A DNA stretch of 64,000 nucleotides from Flavobacterium sedimenticola (GCF_030053345.1 NZ_JASGBP010000009.1:57947-121946), one strand, 5' to 3'. Shown: positions 8,967-17,805, numbered from the stretch's first letter. Program-made: numbers and translations. The notes: generated by a model from the letters alone, not told the origin.

Positions 8967-10211
8967 TTAAAAGATAAAATTTGCTCCTAACGCCAACTGA
9001 TTAGCGCTGGTATTTTTAATAGTAGTCATTCCATTTGAGACAACATTCCATTTGGTTTCTGCTCTAAACCATTCCAAAGCCAGACTTAATGGTCCTAAGT
9101 CATATTTAATCATGGGGACATAAATTTGGTTTTTGAGCCTTGAATTGCCTTGAATTGCTTCAACAACATCCCTGTCATTAGGATTATCATACCCATACAT
9201 AAACCAGGTACTTAATCTTTTGTTGAATTTGTAACCGATTTGACCCCAAGCCCCATTGCCTTGAATATCTCCGAATTGCAACAGATTACCCCAAGATTGT
9301 GCTATGGCTTGTCCCCAATAGCTATTGGCTTGAAGCGAAAACTTTTCATAAGTTACTTTGGTTCCAATTTGAACGGCTCTTCCTCTTAAGGTACTGTATG
9401 TTTCGGTAGCTACATTATAAATTTCTTTTTCATCATAATGTGCTACAGCGTTGATTTCCCATTTGATTTTTTTAGTATTATTCTCCAGAAAAAGACCAAC
9501 CTCTGATTGTGGTATTCCAATTTCACCTGCATCTCTACCGCCAGGTTCCCCGGCACCACCCGTCCAACTGCCTCTAAAGACTGCGGCATCTAAACGCCAT
9601 TTTGTATTGGCATTTTTTCTGTTTAGGTTTTGATAAAGAAAGAGTCCCGGATTTCTAAAGCCAATGCCGCCCGCGGCGCCATAGCCCATAGCAAAATGAG
9701 TAACTGAAACAGGAAAATTGGCAACCATAGGAGTCCAAGCTTGTCCAATACGAATTCGTGTACTGTTTTTATATAGTTCAACATATCCGATTCTTAGACG
9801 CGGGGTAGGATTTTCGTCCGCAAATCCGCCTTGACCAGCCATCCCACCTAAAAAATCCAGTTCAACTCTACCGGTTGCGGTCCAGTTATCCGGTAAATTA
9901 AATGCGGTTGCTTTTAAAATAATCCATGTTTTTCTCAAATCACCGCCAAATTGGTTTTGTTTTTCTTTGGGCTGGATTGGATTGGCCCACATGGTTATGG
10001 CACCATCACCCATACCAAAAGTGCCGTCTTGATAAAAACCGGAAGCCGTGATGATACCATTCAAACTCGTTTTAATTATCGGATTATCATTATTTCGTAA
10101 TGCAGTGGAGTCTGGCGCTTTGATTACCGGGAAATTAAGATCTATTTGAGCAAGACTTCTGCTACTCAATAATAGTATCAATATGGTCTTTACAATAGTT
10201 TTAGTTTTCAT
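8967..10211 (-). CDS. outer-membrane porin-like protein (DcaP-like)
   Basis: A 414-residue protein with a signal peptide (MKTKTIVKTILILLLSSRSL then AQ) and a body of alternating hydrophobic and polar strands ending in GANFIF, the usual C-terminal barrel signature. Segments such as LRIGYVELYKNSTRIRIGQAW resemble DcaP-type trimeric outer-membrane channels. The family name is tentative; it could be another phosphate-porin-like barrel. It sits 24 bp after the small HMA protein gene and probably belongs to the copper operon, where a barrel could help metal export or permeability control (inference). Confidence 0.7.
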   Translation of the reverse strand: MKTKTIVKTILILLLSSRSLAQIDLNFPVIKAPDSTALRNNDNPIIKTSLNGIITASGFYQDGTFGMGDGAITMWANPIQPKEKQNQFGGDLRKTWIILKATAFNLPDNWTATGRVELDFLGGMAGQGGFADENPTPRLRIGYVELYKNSTRIRIGQAWTPMVANFPVSVTHFAMGYGAAGGIGFRNPGLFLYQNLNRKNANTKWRLDAAVFRGSWTGGAGEPGGRDAGEIGIPQSEVGLFLENNTKKIKWEINAVAHYDEKEIYNVATETYSTLRGRAVQIGTKVTYEKFSLQANSYWGQAIAQSWGNLLQFGDIQGNGAWGQIGYKFNKRLSTWFMYGYDNPNDRDVVEAIQGNSRLKNQIYVPMIKYDLGPLSLALEWFRAETKWNVVSNGMTTIKNTSANQLALGANFIF

Positions 10212-10235
10212 ATTGCTTCTATTTAGATTATACTT

Positions 10236-10448
10236 TTAATTTAAGCTTTCTACTTTGAAACCGGAACTTTTTAGGTCGTTTACTAATTTTTCTGTGTTTA
10301 GGTTTGTTGTTGGAACTGTTAAAATCTTGTCTTTATGACGGATATTAACTTCCCATTGATTTTCACCGATTACTTCATTTAATATAGGAGTTATTTTAGT
10401 TACACATCCCATACAATTAATGTTGGTTTTAAATTGCTTTGTTTTCAT
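10236..10448 (-). CDS. small HMA-domain metal-binding protein (CopZ-like)
   Basis: A 70-residue heavy-metal-associated domain standing alone. The metal-binding loop is NINCMGCVTKI (CxxC), followed by the usual beta-alpha-beta pattern and a closing GFKVESLN. Proteins of this size hand Cu(I) to a P-type ATPase, here the copA gene 95 bp upstream on the same strand. The loop methionine and cysteine order (N-C-M-G-C) is slightly different from the common MTCxxC. Cytosolic copper chaperone is the best reading; mercury or zinc specificity cannot be excluded. Confidence 0.85.
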   Translation of the reverse strand: MKTKQFKTNINCMGCVTKITPILNEVIGENQWEVNIRHKDKILTVPTTNLNTEKLVNDLKSSGFKVESLN

Positions 10449-10543
10449 TGTGTTTATTTTTTAATTATTACTGGTACAAAGTTCTGACAGGTCTGTCGTG
10501 TTTTTATTGTGATACTTCTTTTGTGATTTGTAACTTTTACAGA

Positions 10544-12958
10544 TTACTTTTTCAATTTTAACCACAAGCTGTTTGCCACCACACTTACTGAACTTAGTGC
10601 CATAGCAGCCCCTGCTATCATAGGATTGAGTAAGAAGCCATTAATAGGATAGAGTATCCCGGCAGCTATAGGGATACCGATGATGTTATAAATAAAAGCC
10701 CAAAATAAGTTTTGGTGTATTGTTTTTACAGTTTGCTTTGATACCATGATGGCTTGCGAAACTTTAGTCAAATCCGAGTTAATTATGGTCATGTGGGCTA
10801 CATCCATAGCAATATCAGAACCTTTGCCCATGGCAATACTTACATTGGCTTGAGCTAAGGCGGCACTATCGTTGATACCGTCACCCACCATGGCAACGAT
10901 TTTGCCTTTTTCTTGCCAGGCCTTCACTACATTTAGTTTTTCTTCGGGCATGACACCCGAAAGGAAGTGCTTAATTCCTACCGCTTTAGCAACGGTAACA
11001 GCAGTGTTTTCATGATCCCCCGTTAGCATTATGGTTTCTATGCCCATAGCTTGTAATTGGGCAATGGCTTCTACGGATGAGGCTTTGATTTTGTCTGCTA
11101 CAGCTAAAGCCGCAATTACTTGATTTTCATTTGCGAAATAGATAATTGTATGGGATTTAGTTTCCTCTTGGGCGGTAAATTTTTCTATAGCTTCCGAAAA
11201 GTCAAGGCTATTCATCCTCATCAACTTTTTATTTCCAATGAAATACGTATGCTCATTTACCACTGCTTTAACCCCCAAACCTGTTATTTCATGAAAATCT
11301 GAAACGACTTGCATTTTACCTTGTGAAAACCCTTTAACGATAGCGTTGGCTAATGGGTGTTGCGAATGCGATTCTATACTGAATAATATATCTTTTAGAA
11401 TTGGTGTTTCTTGTTCCCAATATTGATTTACCAGTGATGGTTTGCCTTCGGTGATGGTTCCTGTTTTATCTAAAATGACAAGATCGATTTTCTTTGCCAA
11501 CTCCAAGCTTTCAGCATCCTTTATTAATATTCCATTTTCGGCAGCTTTTCCCACGCCTACCATAATGGCTGTTGGTGTCGCTAATCCTAAAGCACATGGA
11601 CAAGCAATAACTAAAACGGTAACCATCGCTAATAGTCCTTGTGTGATGCCGTTTTCACCTCCTAATACAATCCACGCCAAAAATGTTAAAAGAGCAAAGC
11701 CAATAACCACGGGTACAAAAAATCCGGCCACTTTATCTACTAGTTTTTGTACCGGTGCCTTGCTCCCTTGAGCGTTTTGAACCATGTTTATGATTTGTGC
11801 TAACAATGTATCACTTCCAATTTTTACTGCGGTGTAATGCAAAGACCCTTTTTGATTGATGGTGCCGGCATAAACCATTTCACCTTCACTTTTTAAAACA
11901 GGTACAGGCTCCCCTGAAATCATGCTTTCATCTACATAAGAATTACCGGCAATTACTTTGCCATCAACGGCTATTTTTTCACCGGGTTTTGCCAGTAATA
12001 AATCACCTGTTATGATTGTATCAATAGCAACTTCTGATTGGCTTTTGTCCGCATTAATTTTAGTTACTGTTTTGGGTTGTAATCCTATTAATTTTTTGAG
12101 GGCAGTTGCCGTATTGCCTTTGGCTTTTTCCTCTAAAAGTTTTCCAAGAAGAATAAATGTGATTACCACCGCAGCAGCTTCAAAATAAACATGTGCGTGT
12201 AGCCCTCTGTTATGCCAAAACTCGGGAAGCAGGGTGTTAAAAACACTAAACACATAAGCAATACCTGTGCTCAAAGCCACCAAGGTGTCCATGTTTGCCG
12301 TTTTGTGCTTTGTTTGTTTCCAAGCATTGATAAAAAAGCTTCTTCCATAAAATAACAATACCGGGGTTGAGAAAGCCCACATTATTTCATTGGCGTAAGG
12401 CATATCCATAAAAAACATTCCTATTATAAAAACCGGAAGCGTAAAGAGGGTAGCGCCCCAAGTGCGTTTTCTTAATTTTTGGTAATGATTGTTTTTTTGG
12501 TTTTCAACTTCTTGTTGGGTATCAAGATTTTTATCAATTAGTATGTCGTAGCCTATACTTTGTATGGCTTTCTTAAAGTTTTCCGGCTTTGCCACCCCCG
12601 GCAAAAATTCGATACTTGCCGTACTATTGGCATAATTAACCTCAGCTTTGATTACACCGGGTTCAAAACTTAAAATGCTTTCTACACTTACTGCACAAGA
12701 AGCACAGGTCATTCCTGTAATGGGGTAGTTTTTCTTTAAAGTAGTGACTTGGTATCCCAAGTCTTTAATAGTGGAGACTAAAACCGCATACTTAAATTTT
12801 GATTCGTCCAGTTCAATTTTGGCTAAACTATTGTTTAACTCTACCTGATGACCGACAACACCCTCCAATTTGTCAATGGCGTTGTCGACAATTAGTGCGC
12901 AATGTTCACTGTGAACATTTTCTAACCCTACTTTAATTGTTTTTACTGTAGTTTCCAT
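10544..12958 (-). CDS. copA: Cu(+)-exporting P1B-type ATPase
   Basis: An 804-residue copper-exporting ATPase of usual length. Two N-terminal HMA domains are visible. The first has lost a ligand (SEHC at residues 17-20, only one cysteine), while the second is intact (TCASC, Cys85 and Cys88). Membrane helices follow. The ion-binding CPC is in IACPCALGLATPT (about residue 453), the phosphorylation site in DKTGTITEGKPS (about 496), the HP locus in SHSQHPLANA and the hinge in GDGINDSAAL. It pumps Cu(I) from the cytoplasm using ATP. A regulator gene with a CxxC motif lies 81 bp upstream, and the HMA chaperone gene follows. Confidence 0.95.
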   Translation of the reverse strand: METTVKTIKVGLENVHSEHCALIVDNAIDKLEGVVGHQVELNNSLAKIELDESKFKYAVLVSTIKDLGYQVTTLKKNYPITGMTCASCAVSVESILSFEPGVIKAEVNYANSTASIEFLPGVAKPENFKKAIQSIGYDILIDKNLDTQQEVENQKNNHYQKLRKRTWGATLFTLPVFIIGMFFMDMPYANEIMWAFSTPVLLFYGRSFFINAWKQTKHKTANMDTLVALSTGIAYVFSVFNTLLPEFWHNRGLHAHVYFEAAAVVITFILLGKLLEEKAKGNTATALKKLIGLQPKTVTKINADKSQSEVAIDTIITGDLLLAKPGEKIAVDGKVIAGNSYVDESMISGEPVPVLKSEGEMVYAGTINQKGSLHYTAVKIGSDTLLAQIINMVQNAQGSKAPVQKLVDKVAGFFVPVVIGFALLTFLAWIVLGGENGITQGLLAMVTVLVIACPCALGLATPTAIMVGVGKAAENGILIKDAESLELAKKIDLVILDKTGTITEGKPSLVNQYWEQETPILKDILFSIESHSQHPLANAIVKGFSQGKMQVVSDFHEITGLGVKAVVNEHTYFIGNKKLMRMNSLDFSEAIEKFTAQEETKSHTIIYFANENQVIAALAVADKIKASSVEAIAQLQAMGIETIMLTGDHENTAVTVAKAVGIKHFLSGVMPEEKLNVVKAWQEKGKIVAMVGDGINDSAALAQANVSIAMGKGSDIAMDVAHMTIINSDLTKVSQAIMVSKQTVKTIHQNLFWAFIYNIIGIPIAAGILYPINGFLLNPMIAGAAMALSSVSVVANSLWLKLKK

Positions 12959-13039
12959 ATTTCTAATTTTTGATAGGACAAAGTTCTATTATAATGAGAA
13001 ATAATGGATTACACTTTTTTGCGGTTAAAGTTGTAACTT

Positions 13040-13597
13040 TTACAGATGGTCTAAAGGTTTTCTTTTGCTCTCTCTGATCTTCTTAAAATGCGAGGGGGTC
13101 AACCCGGTAACTTTTTTGAATTGATTACTCAAATAGGCAACACTACTGTAGCCCAATTGATCGGCAATTTGTTGCAGTGATAACTCATCATACACGATAA
13201 GTTCTTTTACTTTTTCAATTTTTTGTGTAATTACATATTTTTCAATAGTCGTTCCCTCTACCTCTGAGAAAACATTACTGATGTAGTTGTATTCGTAAGG
13301 TAATTCGCGACTCAGATAATCGGACATGGTAAATTTTTGAAGTTCCGGATCAAAATGAACGTAAGAAATAATTAAACTTTTAATTTTTTCAATTAATTGT
13401 TTCTTCTTGTCATCCATCAACTCGAATCCGATGGCATTTAGTTTGGCAGACAATTCATTTAATTTCTTTTCAACAATGGGCTCGGAAGAGATTTCCCCTA
13501 GAGTAATACTATAGTAATTGATATCCAGTTCTTTTACAATATTCTCCACCGCCATGACGCATCGTTGGCATACCATGTTTTTAATATAATATTTCAT
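13040..13597 (-). CDS. AraC-type regulator with N-terminal CxxC domain
   Basis: A 185-residue regulator. The first ~75 residues look like a reduced heavy-metal-associated domain: IKNMVCQRCVMAVENIVKEL has CxxC at residues 9 and 12 in the right beta-alpha position. The C-terminal ~100 residues are an AraC/XylS double helix-turn-helix (LSLQQIADQLGYSSVAYLSNQFKKVTG, given here only as landmarks around residues 137-162). It is the first gene of the copper cluster, 81 bp before copA. The obvious inference is direct sensing of copper, or of the chaperone, through the CxxC domain. This is a recurring gene type next to copA in Bacteroidota. Confidence 0.85.
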   Translation of the reverse strand: MKYYIKNMVCQRCVMAVENIVKELDINYYSITLGEISSEPIVEKKLNELSAKLNAIGFELMDDKKKQLIEKIKSLIISYVHFDPELQKFTMSDYLSRELPYEYNYISNVFSEVEGTTIEKYVITQKIEKVKELIVYDELSLQQIADQLGYSSVAYLSNQFKKVTGLTPSHFKKIRESKRKPLDHL

Positions 13598-13626
13598 AAC
13601 AATAAGCTCTAATTTTTTTTATTTCG

Positions 13627-13968
13627 TTATACAATTGTATTTATGGTTCTGTTTTTCTTTAAGAAATATGTCAGTCCCGCCGCTGATATGATGCCTAAGC
13701 GACGGAATCGGTCTTTAAGAAATACGGCCGTACTTTTTCGAGATACGGAAAAATACATGAAGTAACCGGAGACAAAAAAGAAAAACCCCATCATATAAGC
13801 GGCATTGATAAAAAAGAACGAGGACAACCACTCCAATTTAGGGGAATCTTCCAAGAGCCATACCCCGCCGGTGTTTCCATAGGCTTGTCCGGCATGATGC
13901 GCCACCACCAAAAAGGTAATGGCTATTTTGTTGTTGTCAATGTAGTTGATGCGCGCTTTGTTTTCCAT
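13627..13968 (-). pseudogene. acyltransferase-3 remnant with internal deletion
   Basis: The 113-codon frame starts like a family-3 membrane acyltransferase (NNKIAITFLVVAHHAGQAYG with the conserved histidine, then MMGFFFFVSGYFM and FLKDRFRRLGI). Normal members run to about 350-400 residues. After RRLGI the sequence jumps to AAGLTYFLKKNRTINTIV, which resembles the extreme C-terminus of such proteins. I therefore read it as an in-frame internal deletion joining both ends. The product would have about three membrane segments and is very unlikely to be active. It sits between the AraC regulator and the Nudix gene. Confidence 0.65.
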
Positions 13969-14001
13969 AATGCGACTACTTTAATTCTAAAATTAGTGAA
14001 T

Positions 14002-14427
14002 TTACTTTAACAATTTCAGCCATTCCATAATTTTAATAACGCCTTCTACTTGTTGGGGTTCTTTGCGGTAAGCGTGGTAGTCAAAATATTTTATTGCTGC
14101 TATTTCTGCCAAGGGTTGTATGGGTTGCTGCAAATTATGCATAAAACAATCTTGTATCATTATGACATTTTCTTCGCCAAAAGCCCTTGCTTTGATGGTT
14201 GTTAAAAAGTGCAGTTCACTTGGTTGGAGGGTTAAGTTTAACTCTTCCTTACTCTCCCTGATTAGCGCCTCAACAGCGGTCTCGTTCAACTCAATTTTAC
14301 CGCCCGGTAAGTACCAGGCTTTTTTATTTTTACTAAAGGTTAGTAATACTTTATTGTTTTTGATTACGACTAAACCTGAAGTTCGCAGTGTTTTAAGACC
14401 GTTATGATTGGGTGTGTCTGCTTTCAC
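14002..14427 (-). CDS. Nudix hydrolase
   Basis: A 141-residue Nudix hydrolase. The signature G-x5-E-x7-REUXEEXGU is seen as GGKIELNETAVEALIRESKE followed by ELNL; the motif's G after EE is replaced, a common variation. The upstream strand SGLVVIKNNKVLLTFSKNKKAWYLP is typical of the fold. It cleaves a nucleoside diphosphate linked to some other group; the substrate is not readable. The start appears to be GTG at 14427, inside the 3' end of the SRPBCC gene (26-bp overlap), which suggests translational coupling. Confidence 0.88.
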   Translation of the reverse strand: MKADTPNHNGLKTLRTSGLVVIKNNKVLLTFSKNKKAWYLPGGKIELNETAVEALIRESKEELNLTLQPSELHFLTTIKARAFGEENVIMIQDCFMHNLQQPIQPLAEIAAIKYFDYHAYRKEPQQVEGVIKIMEWLKLLK

Positions 14428-14845
14428 TTTCTATTTTTAAAGCTTTATTCATTCTTTCAAATCCTATTTTTGTTTGGTTAAGTACCCCGGCCAAAAACCC
14501 TACTAAGACACCGCTAAAGTGTTCTCCTTGGTGAATTGCAGTAGTGTTTTGGTCAATACGTTCCAGATTAAAATAGTGTTCACCATCAAAGATTCCTCTT
14601 ATCCCAAGCTTTCCTTTCCAACGAAATTCGTTATAGGGGATGTGGGATAGCACAACGGGTTTGAATGTCATTTTTTTTCCATCAGGTGTTGTTATGGTTA
14701 CGGTGAGCGTTGTCCCTACTTCGGGTTTACCGTTAATTTCTTTGATGAAAGGATTCCATTTCGAATGGCTTTCAAAATCCATCAAAGTGTCCCAAACTTT
14801 TTCTATTGGGGCATTTATAATGCAGTGTGTTTTAATTGATTTCAT
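14402..14845 (-). CDS. SRPBCC (START-like) family protein
   Basis: A 147-residue START/Bet v1-like domain: the opening INAPIEKVWDTLMDFESHSK and the following WNPF, then a beta-rich middle (VGTTLTVTITTPDGKKMTFK) and a long C-terminal helix. Family members bind a hydrophobic ligand or help cyclise polyketides; bacterial ones of this size are mostly of unknown role. Its ATG overlaps the stop of the serine hydrolase (ATGA, 14842-14845), and the Nudix gene overlaps its end, so the three form a tightly coupled operon. Confidence 0.85.
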   Translation of the reverse strand: MKSIKTHCIINAPIEKVWDTLMDFESHSKWNPFIKEINGKPEVGTTLTVTITTPDGKKMTFKPVVLSHIPYNEFRWKGKLGIRGIFDGEHYFNLERIDQNTTAIHQGEHFSGVLVGFLAGVLNQTKIGFERMNKALKIESESRHTQS

Positions 14846-16485
14846 AAAATGCTCTTTTTAGCTATTATTTTTTGACCATTTTGTACTATTGTTACTGCAG
14901 TCACATTGTTGTTTTCATTTTTATCAAATATAAACTCAACTCCGACTGTTTTATTAAAAAAATGGGTTTCATCGCTGGCCCATAATTCTAAGGCCGATTG
15001 CCCCGGGAAGTTTACAATTAAACTTTTGTTTATTGCAGTCAGTGTAAAGGTAAGTGATGGCGGAATTTTGTATTCTCCGACCAATCTTTGTAGCTGCTCT
15101 TCGTTCAGTGTTATCGTTTTGGTTTGGTCTTTTTTTGTTTTTTTCCATCCTGTTTTGGTCACCATCCGATTTTTCAGCAAAGCTTTTACCATAGTTTTTT
15201 CGGTGCTGAATTCTATTTTAGCTTCTGCTATTCCTTCAAAATAAAATTCGTTGTCGGAAACCGGAATTAAAGCAATTTTATCTCTCCCCGGTATTTGACT
15301 GTAAAGTATGTTGTTCTCCAAAAGGATGCTTCTGGTGATGCCGTCTTCAAACTCATAGTTGCCTACCCAACTTCTTCCTTTTTTTGGGCTAAGCTTTATG
15401 GGTTGTATTGCTTTTTGGTATTGGTTGGTAGCCAAAGCCGCTAATTTAACGGTAAGAGCTTCCGGATTGTAAAGGTCATAATTGGTGAGCACTATAATTA
15501 AAATACCTTCTGTTGGCAGGTACATGGCATAGGTAAGGAAACCAAATATTCCGCCTCCATGCTCTACCGTCTGAAGCCCGTTAATTTCATTAATAAACCA
15601 TCCGTATCCGTAATAGGTGGGTTCCCCTGTATTGGTTTTGTAATTAGTGGTTGCTAATGCGAGGGATTTTGGTGTAATTACTTTGTGGTTGTATAGTGCG
15701 GTATACCATTTAAGCAGGTCATGCGTTGTACTCATTAGAGCTCCGGCCGCATGGGTTTGTGAAAATGTAACATACTCTGCATTGATATACTCTTTGTTTT
15801 TTTGATACCCATGAGCCCTGTTTTTGATTAGTTTGCTTCTGCTCCCAAAATAGGTGTCTTTCATTTCCAGGGGATCAAAAATATTTTTTTGAAGATAGTT
15901 TGCATAAGACTCACCGGAAATCTTTTCAATTAGGGCACCCAATATTATATAGCCGGAGTTGCAATAGCTAAATTTTTCTCCCGGTTGAAACGCCAGAGGT
16001 TTATTGATAAAAAGGTCGATTGTTTTTGATAGTGGTAAATCCAATCGCCATACATCAGACCAACTGTCTTCACTGGTGAAGTTATTTAATCCCGAGGTAT
16101 GGTTTAACAGGTGATGAATAGTGATGTCTTTACAATGATTAGGAAAATCGGGAAAATATTTTATTATGGGATCGTTAAGCTGAATTTTATGCTGTTCTAC
16201 CAGTTGTAATAGGGCTACAGCGGTAAATTGTTTTGTGATTGACCCGATTTCAAATACCATATCGGTTTTCATGGGAACATTGAGCTCTATTTGGGCTAAC
16301 CCAAATGCTTTTTCATACGTTATTTTTCCTTTCTCAGCTATTAAAACGACACCACCGGGTGGGTTGTTTTGAAAGACTTCCTTTGCTATATTATCGTATA
16401 CATCATACTTAGCTTGACTTTTTACGGGACTGTGAACAATTACGATACCCACTAACAGGGCTTTTTTTAGAAACTTTTTTATCAT
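14842..16485 (-). CDS. serine hydrolase of the class C beta-lactamase fold
   Basis: A secreted or periplasmic serine hydrolase of about 547 residues. The signal peptide is MIKKFLKKALLVGIVIVHSP. The catalytic SxxK is SITKQFTAVALL, the YxN motif is YCNSGYIILG, and HGGGIFGF serves as the KTG-like third element. The C-terminal ~150 residues form a separate beta-rich lipocalin-like domain, as in many Bacteroidota paralogues. A longer reading from TTG 16494 is possible, but ATG 16485 begins directly with the signal peptide and is preferred. Members of this group act on peptides, esters or lactams; true beta-lactamase activity is not implied. Confidence 0.9.
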   Translation of the reverse strand: MIKKFLKKALLVGIVIVHSPVKSQAKYDVYDNIAKEVFQNNPPGGVVLIAEKGKITYEKAFGLAQIELNVPMKTDMVFEIGSITKQFTAVALLQLVEQHKIQLNDPIIKYFPDFPNHCKDITIHHLLNHTSGLNNFTSEDSWSDVWRLDLPLSKTIDLFINKPLAFQPGEKFSYCNSGYIILGALIEKISGESYANYLQKNIFDPLEMKDTYFGSRSKLIKNRAHGYQKNKEYINAEYVTFSQTHAAGALMSTTHDLLKWYTALYNHKVITPKSLALATTNYKTNTGEPTYYGYGWFINEINGLQTVEHGGGIFGFLTYAMYLPTEGILIIVLTNYDLYNPEALTVKLAALATNQYQKAIQPIKLSPKKGRSWVGNYEFEDGITRSILLENNILYSQIPGRDKIALIPVSDNEFYFEGIAEAKIEFSTEKTMVKALLKNRMVTKTGWKKTKKDQTKTITLNEEQLQRLVGEYKIPPSLTFTLTAINKSLIVNFPGQSALELWASDETHFFNKTVGVEFIFDKNENNNVTAVTIVQNGQKIIAKKSIL

Positions 16486-16687
16486 GATTACCAATGTAAT
16501 AAGTTGTTACTGAAGGTTTACGAGGCAAAATTATTTTACCATTTCATAATCCGAAAAAGTTTTACACCAACTAAGCTGTTTTAATGACGAACTGCTGTTT
16601 TTAAACGGTTTATCATTTTATATAATCAAAAATGAGGCAACAAGCGCTTACACAGATAGGGCCTGCATTTAAGTTTGCTTTTAATGG

Positions 16688-16967
16688 GTTCTCGATACAA
16701 TTTTCACTTCGTGAAAATCACTCGAACTGACAGGTTCTCGATACAATTTTCACTTCGTGAAAATCACTCGAACTGACGGCTACAGTGAACAACGTTTCCC
16801 TGAGTATTTTGGCGAAGCCAAAATATATCGAAGGGTCGAACTGACGTCCTTCACTTTTTTAAACGAACAGCAGCGTCACTTCGAGTGATTTATAGCTACA
16901 AAAATGCCAATTTTTGTAGCTATAATTCGTATCGAGAAGTACGCCCTACATGCTACTCGAACTGACG
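16688..16967. repeat. cluster of variable-core palindromic repeats
   Basis: Several elements share the ends TTCTCGATAC and CACTCGAACTGAC. Two adjacent copies (16691-16733 and 16737-16779) have the hairpin core AATTTTCAC/TTCGTGAAAAT. A related element at 16798-16846 has the core ATTTTGGC/GAAGCCAAAAT between CCCTGAG and CGAAGGG. A reverse copy at 16873-16939 has a core with TAGCTACAAAAAT / ATTTTTGTAGCTA. The rest of the 16486-17023 gap shows nothing I can name. Confidence 0.85.
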
Positions 16968-17023
16968 CGGGTTTCACCCCAACAACGGCATAGTTTGTGT
17001 GGGTTAGGGGCAAACACACCTTT

Positions 17024-17671
17024 ATGAGGGTTACAAGAAAACAACTCCTGTTCGCGCTATTTTTATTAGTGGTTGCCACTGTGCTTACCGTTTCCATTTT
17101 GGCAAAACCTCATCCTTATCCTCAACCTCAATCTCATCCTCAACCTCAACCTCATCCTCAAAAGGTAATCTATATACAGCCTTTAGGTAACGTGCCCCCG
17201 GAATATTTGACTTTTCTCCAACAATCGGTTCATAGTTTTTATGGGTATCAATGTGTGGTCAAACCTGCCGTTCCTTTAACGCCAAATCTGCTGGCCGCCA
17301 GCCAAACCCGTTACGAAGCGAGCAAAATACTCCTTAAATATAACAGCCGGCAAAACCTGTTGCTGGTTACCACCCAAGACATCGCGCACCGCAAGAGCGC
17401 CACCCAACCTGAATACGGTATTTTTGGGTTGGACTATCGCCCGGGGACAACCTGTGTGGTATCTACCTTTCGATTGCAGCGGCATGTAAGTCGCGCCAAA
17501 ATGTTGGAGCGCTTAGAAAAAGTAGCCCTGCACGAAATAGGGCACAACTTAGGCTTACCGCATTGCACCCTCAACAAACACTGCATGATGCAAGCCGCTC
17601 AAGGCACCATCAAGCAAGTAGATTTGGAGAAAGTGTGGTTTTGTGAGGCGTGTAGGGCGAAGTTGAGATGA
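17024..17671 (+). CDS. membrane-anchored archaemetzincin-type metalloprotease
   Basis: A 215-residue zinc peptidase. After an N-terminal membrane helix (LLFALFLLVVATVLTVSIL) comes a Pro/His/Gln linker made from a 6-bp-like repeat, then the catalytic domain. The zinc site HEIGHNLGLPHC is followed by a second cysteine, a methionine and, exactly 17 residues further, CEAC: the archaemetzincin arrangement HExxHxxGxxxC...CxM-x17-CxxC. The first two cysteines are separated by five residues instead of the usual four. ATG 17024 is chosen over GTG 16997, which lies in the repeat-bearing leader. The substrate is unknown. The family is usually cytosolic, so the anchor is unusual. Confidence 0.85.
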   Translation: MRVTRKQLLFALFLLVVATVLTVSILAKPHPYPQPQSHPQPQPHPQKVIYIQPLGNVPPEYLTFLQQSVHSFYGYQCVVKPAVPLTPNLLAASQTRYEASKILLKYNSRQNLLLVTTQDIAHRKSATQPEYGIFGLDYRPGTTCVVSTFRLQRHVSRAKMLERLEKVALHEIGHNLGLPHCTLNKHCMMQAAQGTIKQVDLEKVWFCEACRAKLR

Positions 17672-17805
17672 ATAAATTTACATTTAGAATATGAGTGACA
17701 CCCCAAAAAAATCTCCGAATTTACCCTTTCTCCATATCAAATCACTACCACATTGCGGACATTTATGGTCTAGAATTGAGTTTTTCCGTTTTTCAATTCC
17801 TAGCT
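17672..17805 (-). pseudogene. relic of a topoisomerase-type C4 zinc-finger protein
   Basis: On the minus strand the text reads ILDHKCPQCGSDLIWRKGKF, then GDFFG, in one frame. One base later in a T7G4 run it continues as CHSYSKCKFIH in the next frame. Together this is the topoisomerase-type C4 zinc finger (CPxCGxxL-x-R-x-GxFxGC-x-x-Y-x-x-C). The frame change, plus a stop upstream (TAG before LGIEKRKN), leave only a fragment. The first cysteine pair maps to about 17750-17761. Such fingers are often fused to nucleases or helicases, and a helicase-nuclease gene lies 80 bp away on the other strand. Confidence 0.55.

Noticed and set aside
16997..17023. GTG start for the archaemetzincin
   Set aside because: It adds nine residues before the natural signal-anchor; ATG 17024 gives a normal N-terminus.
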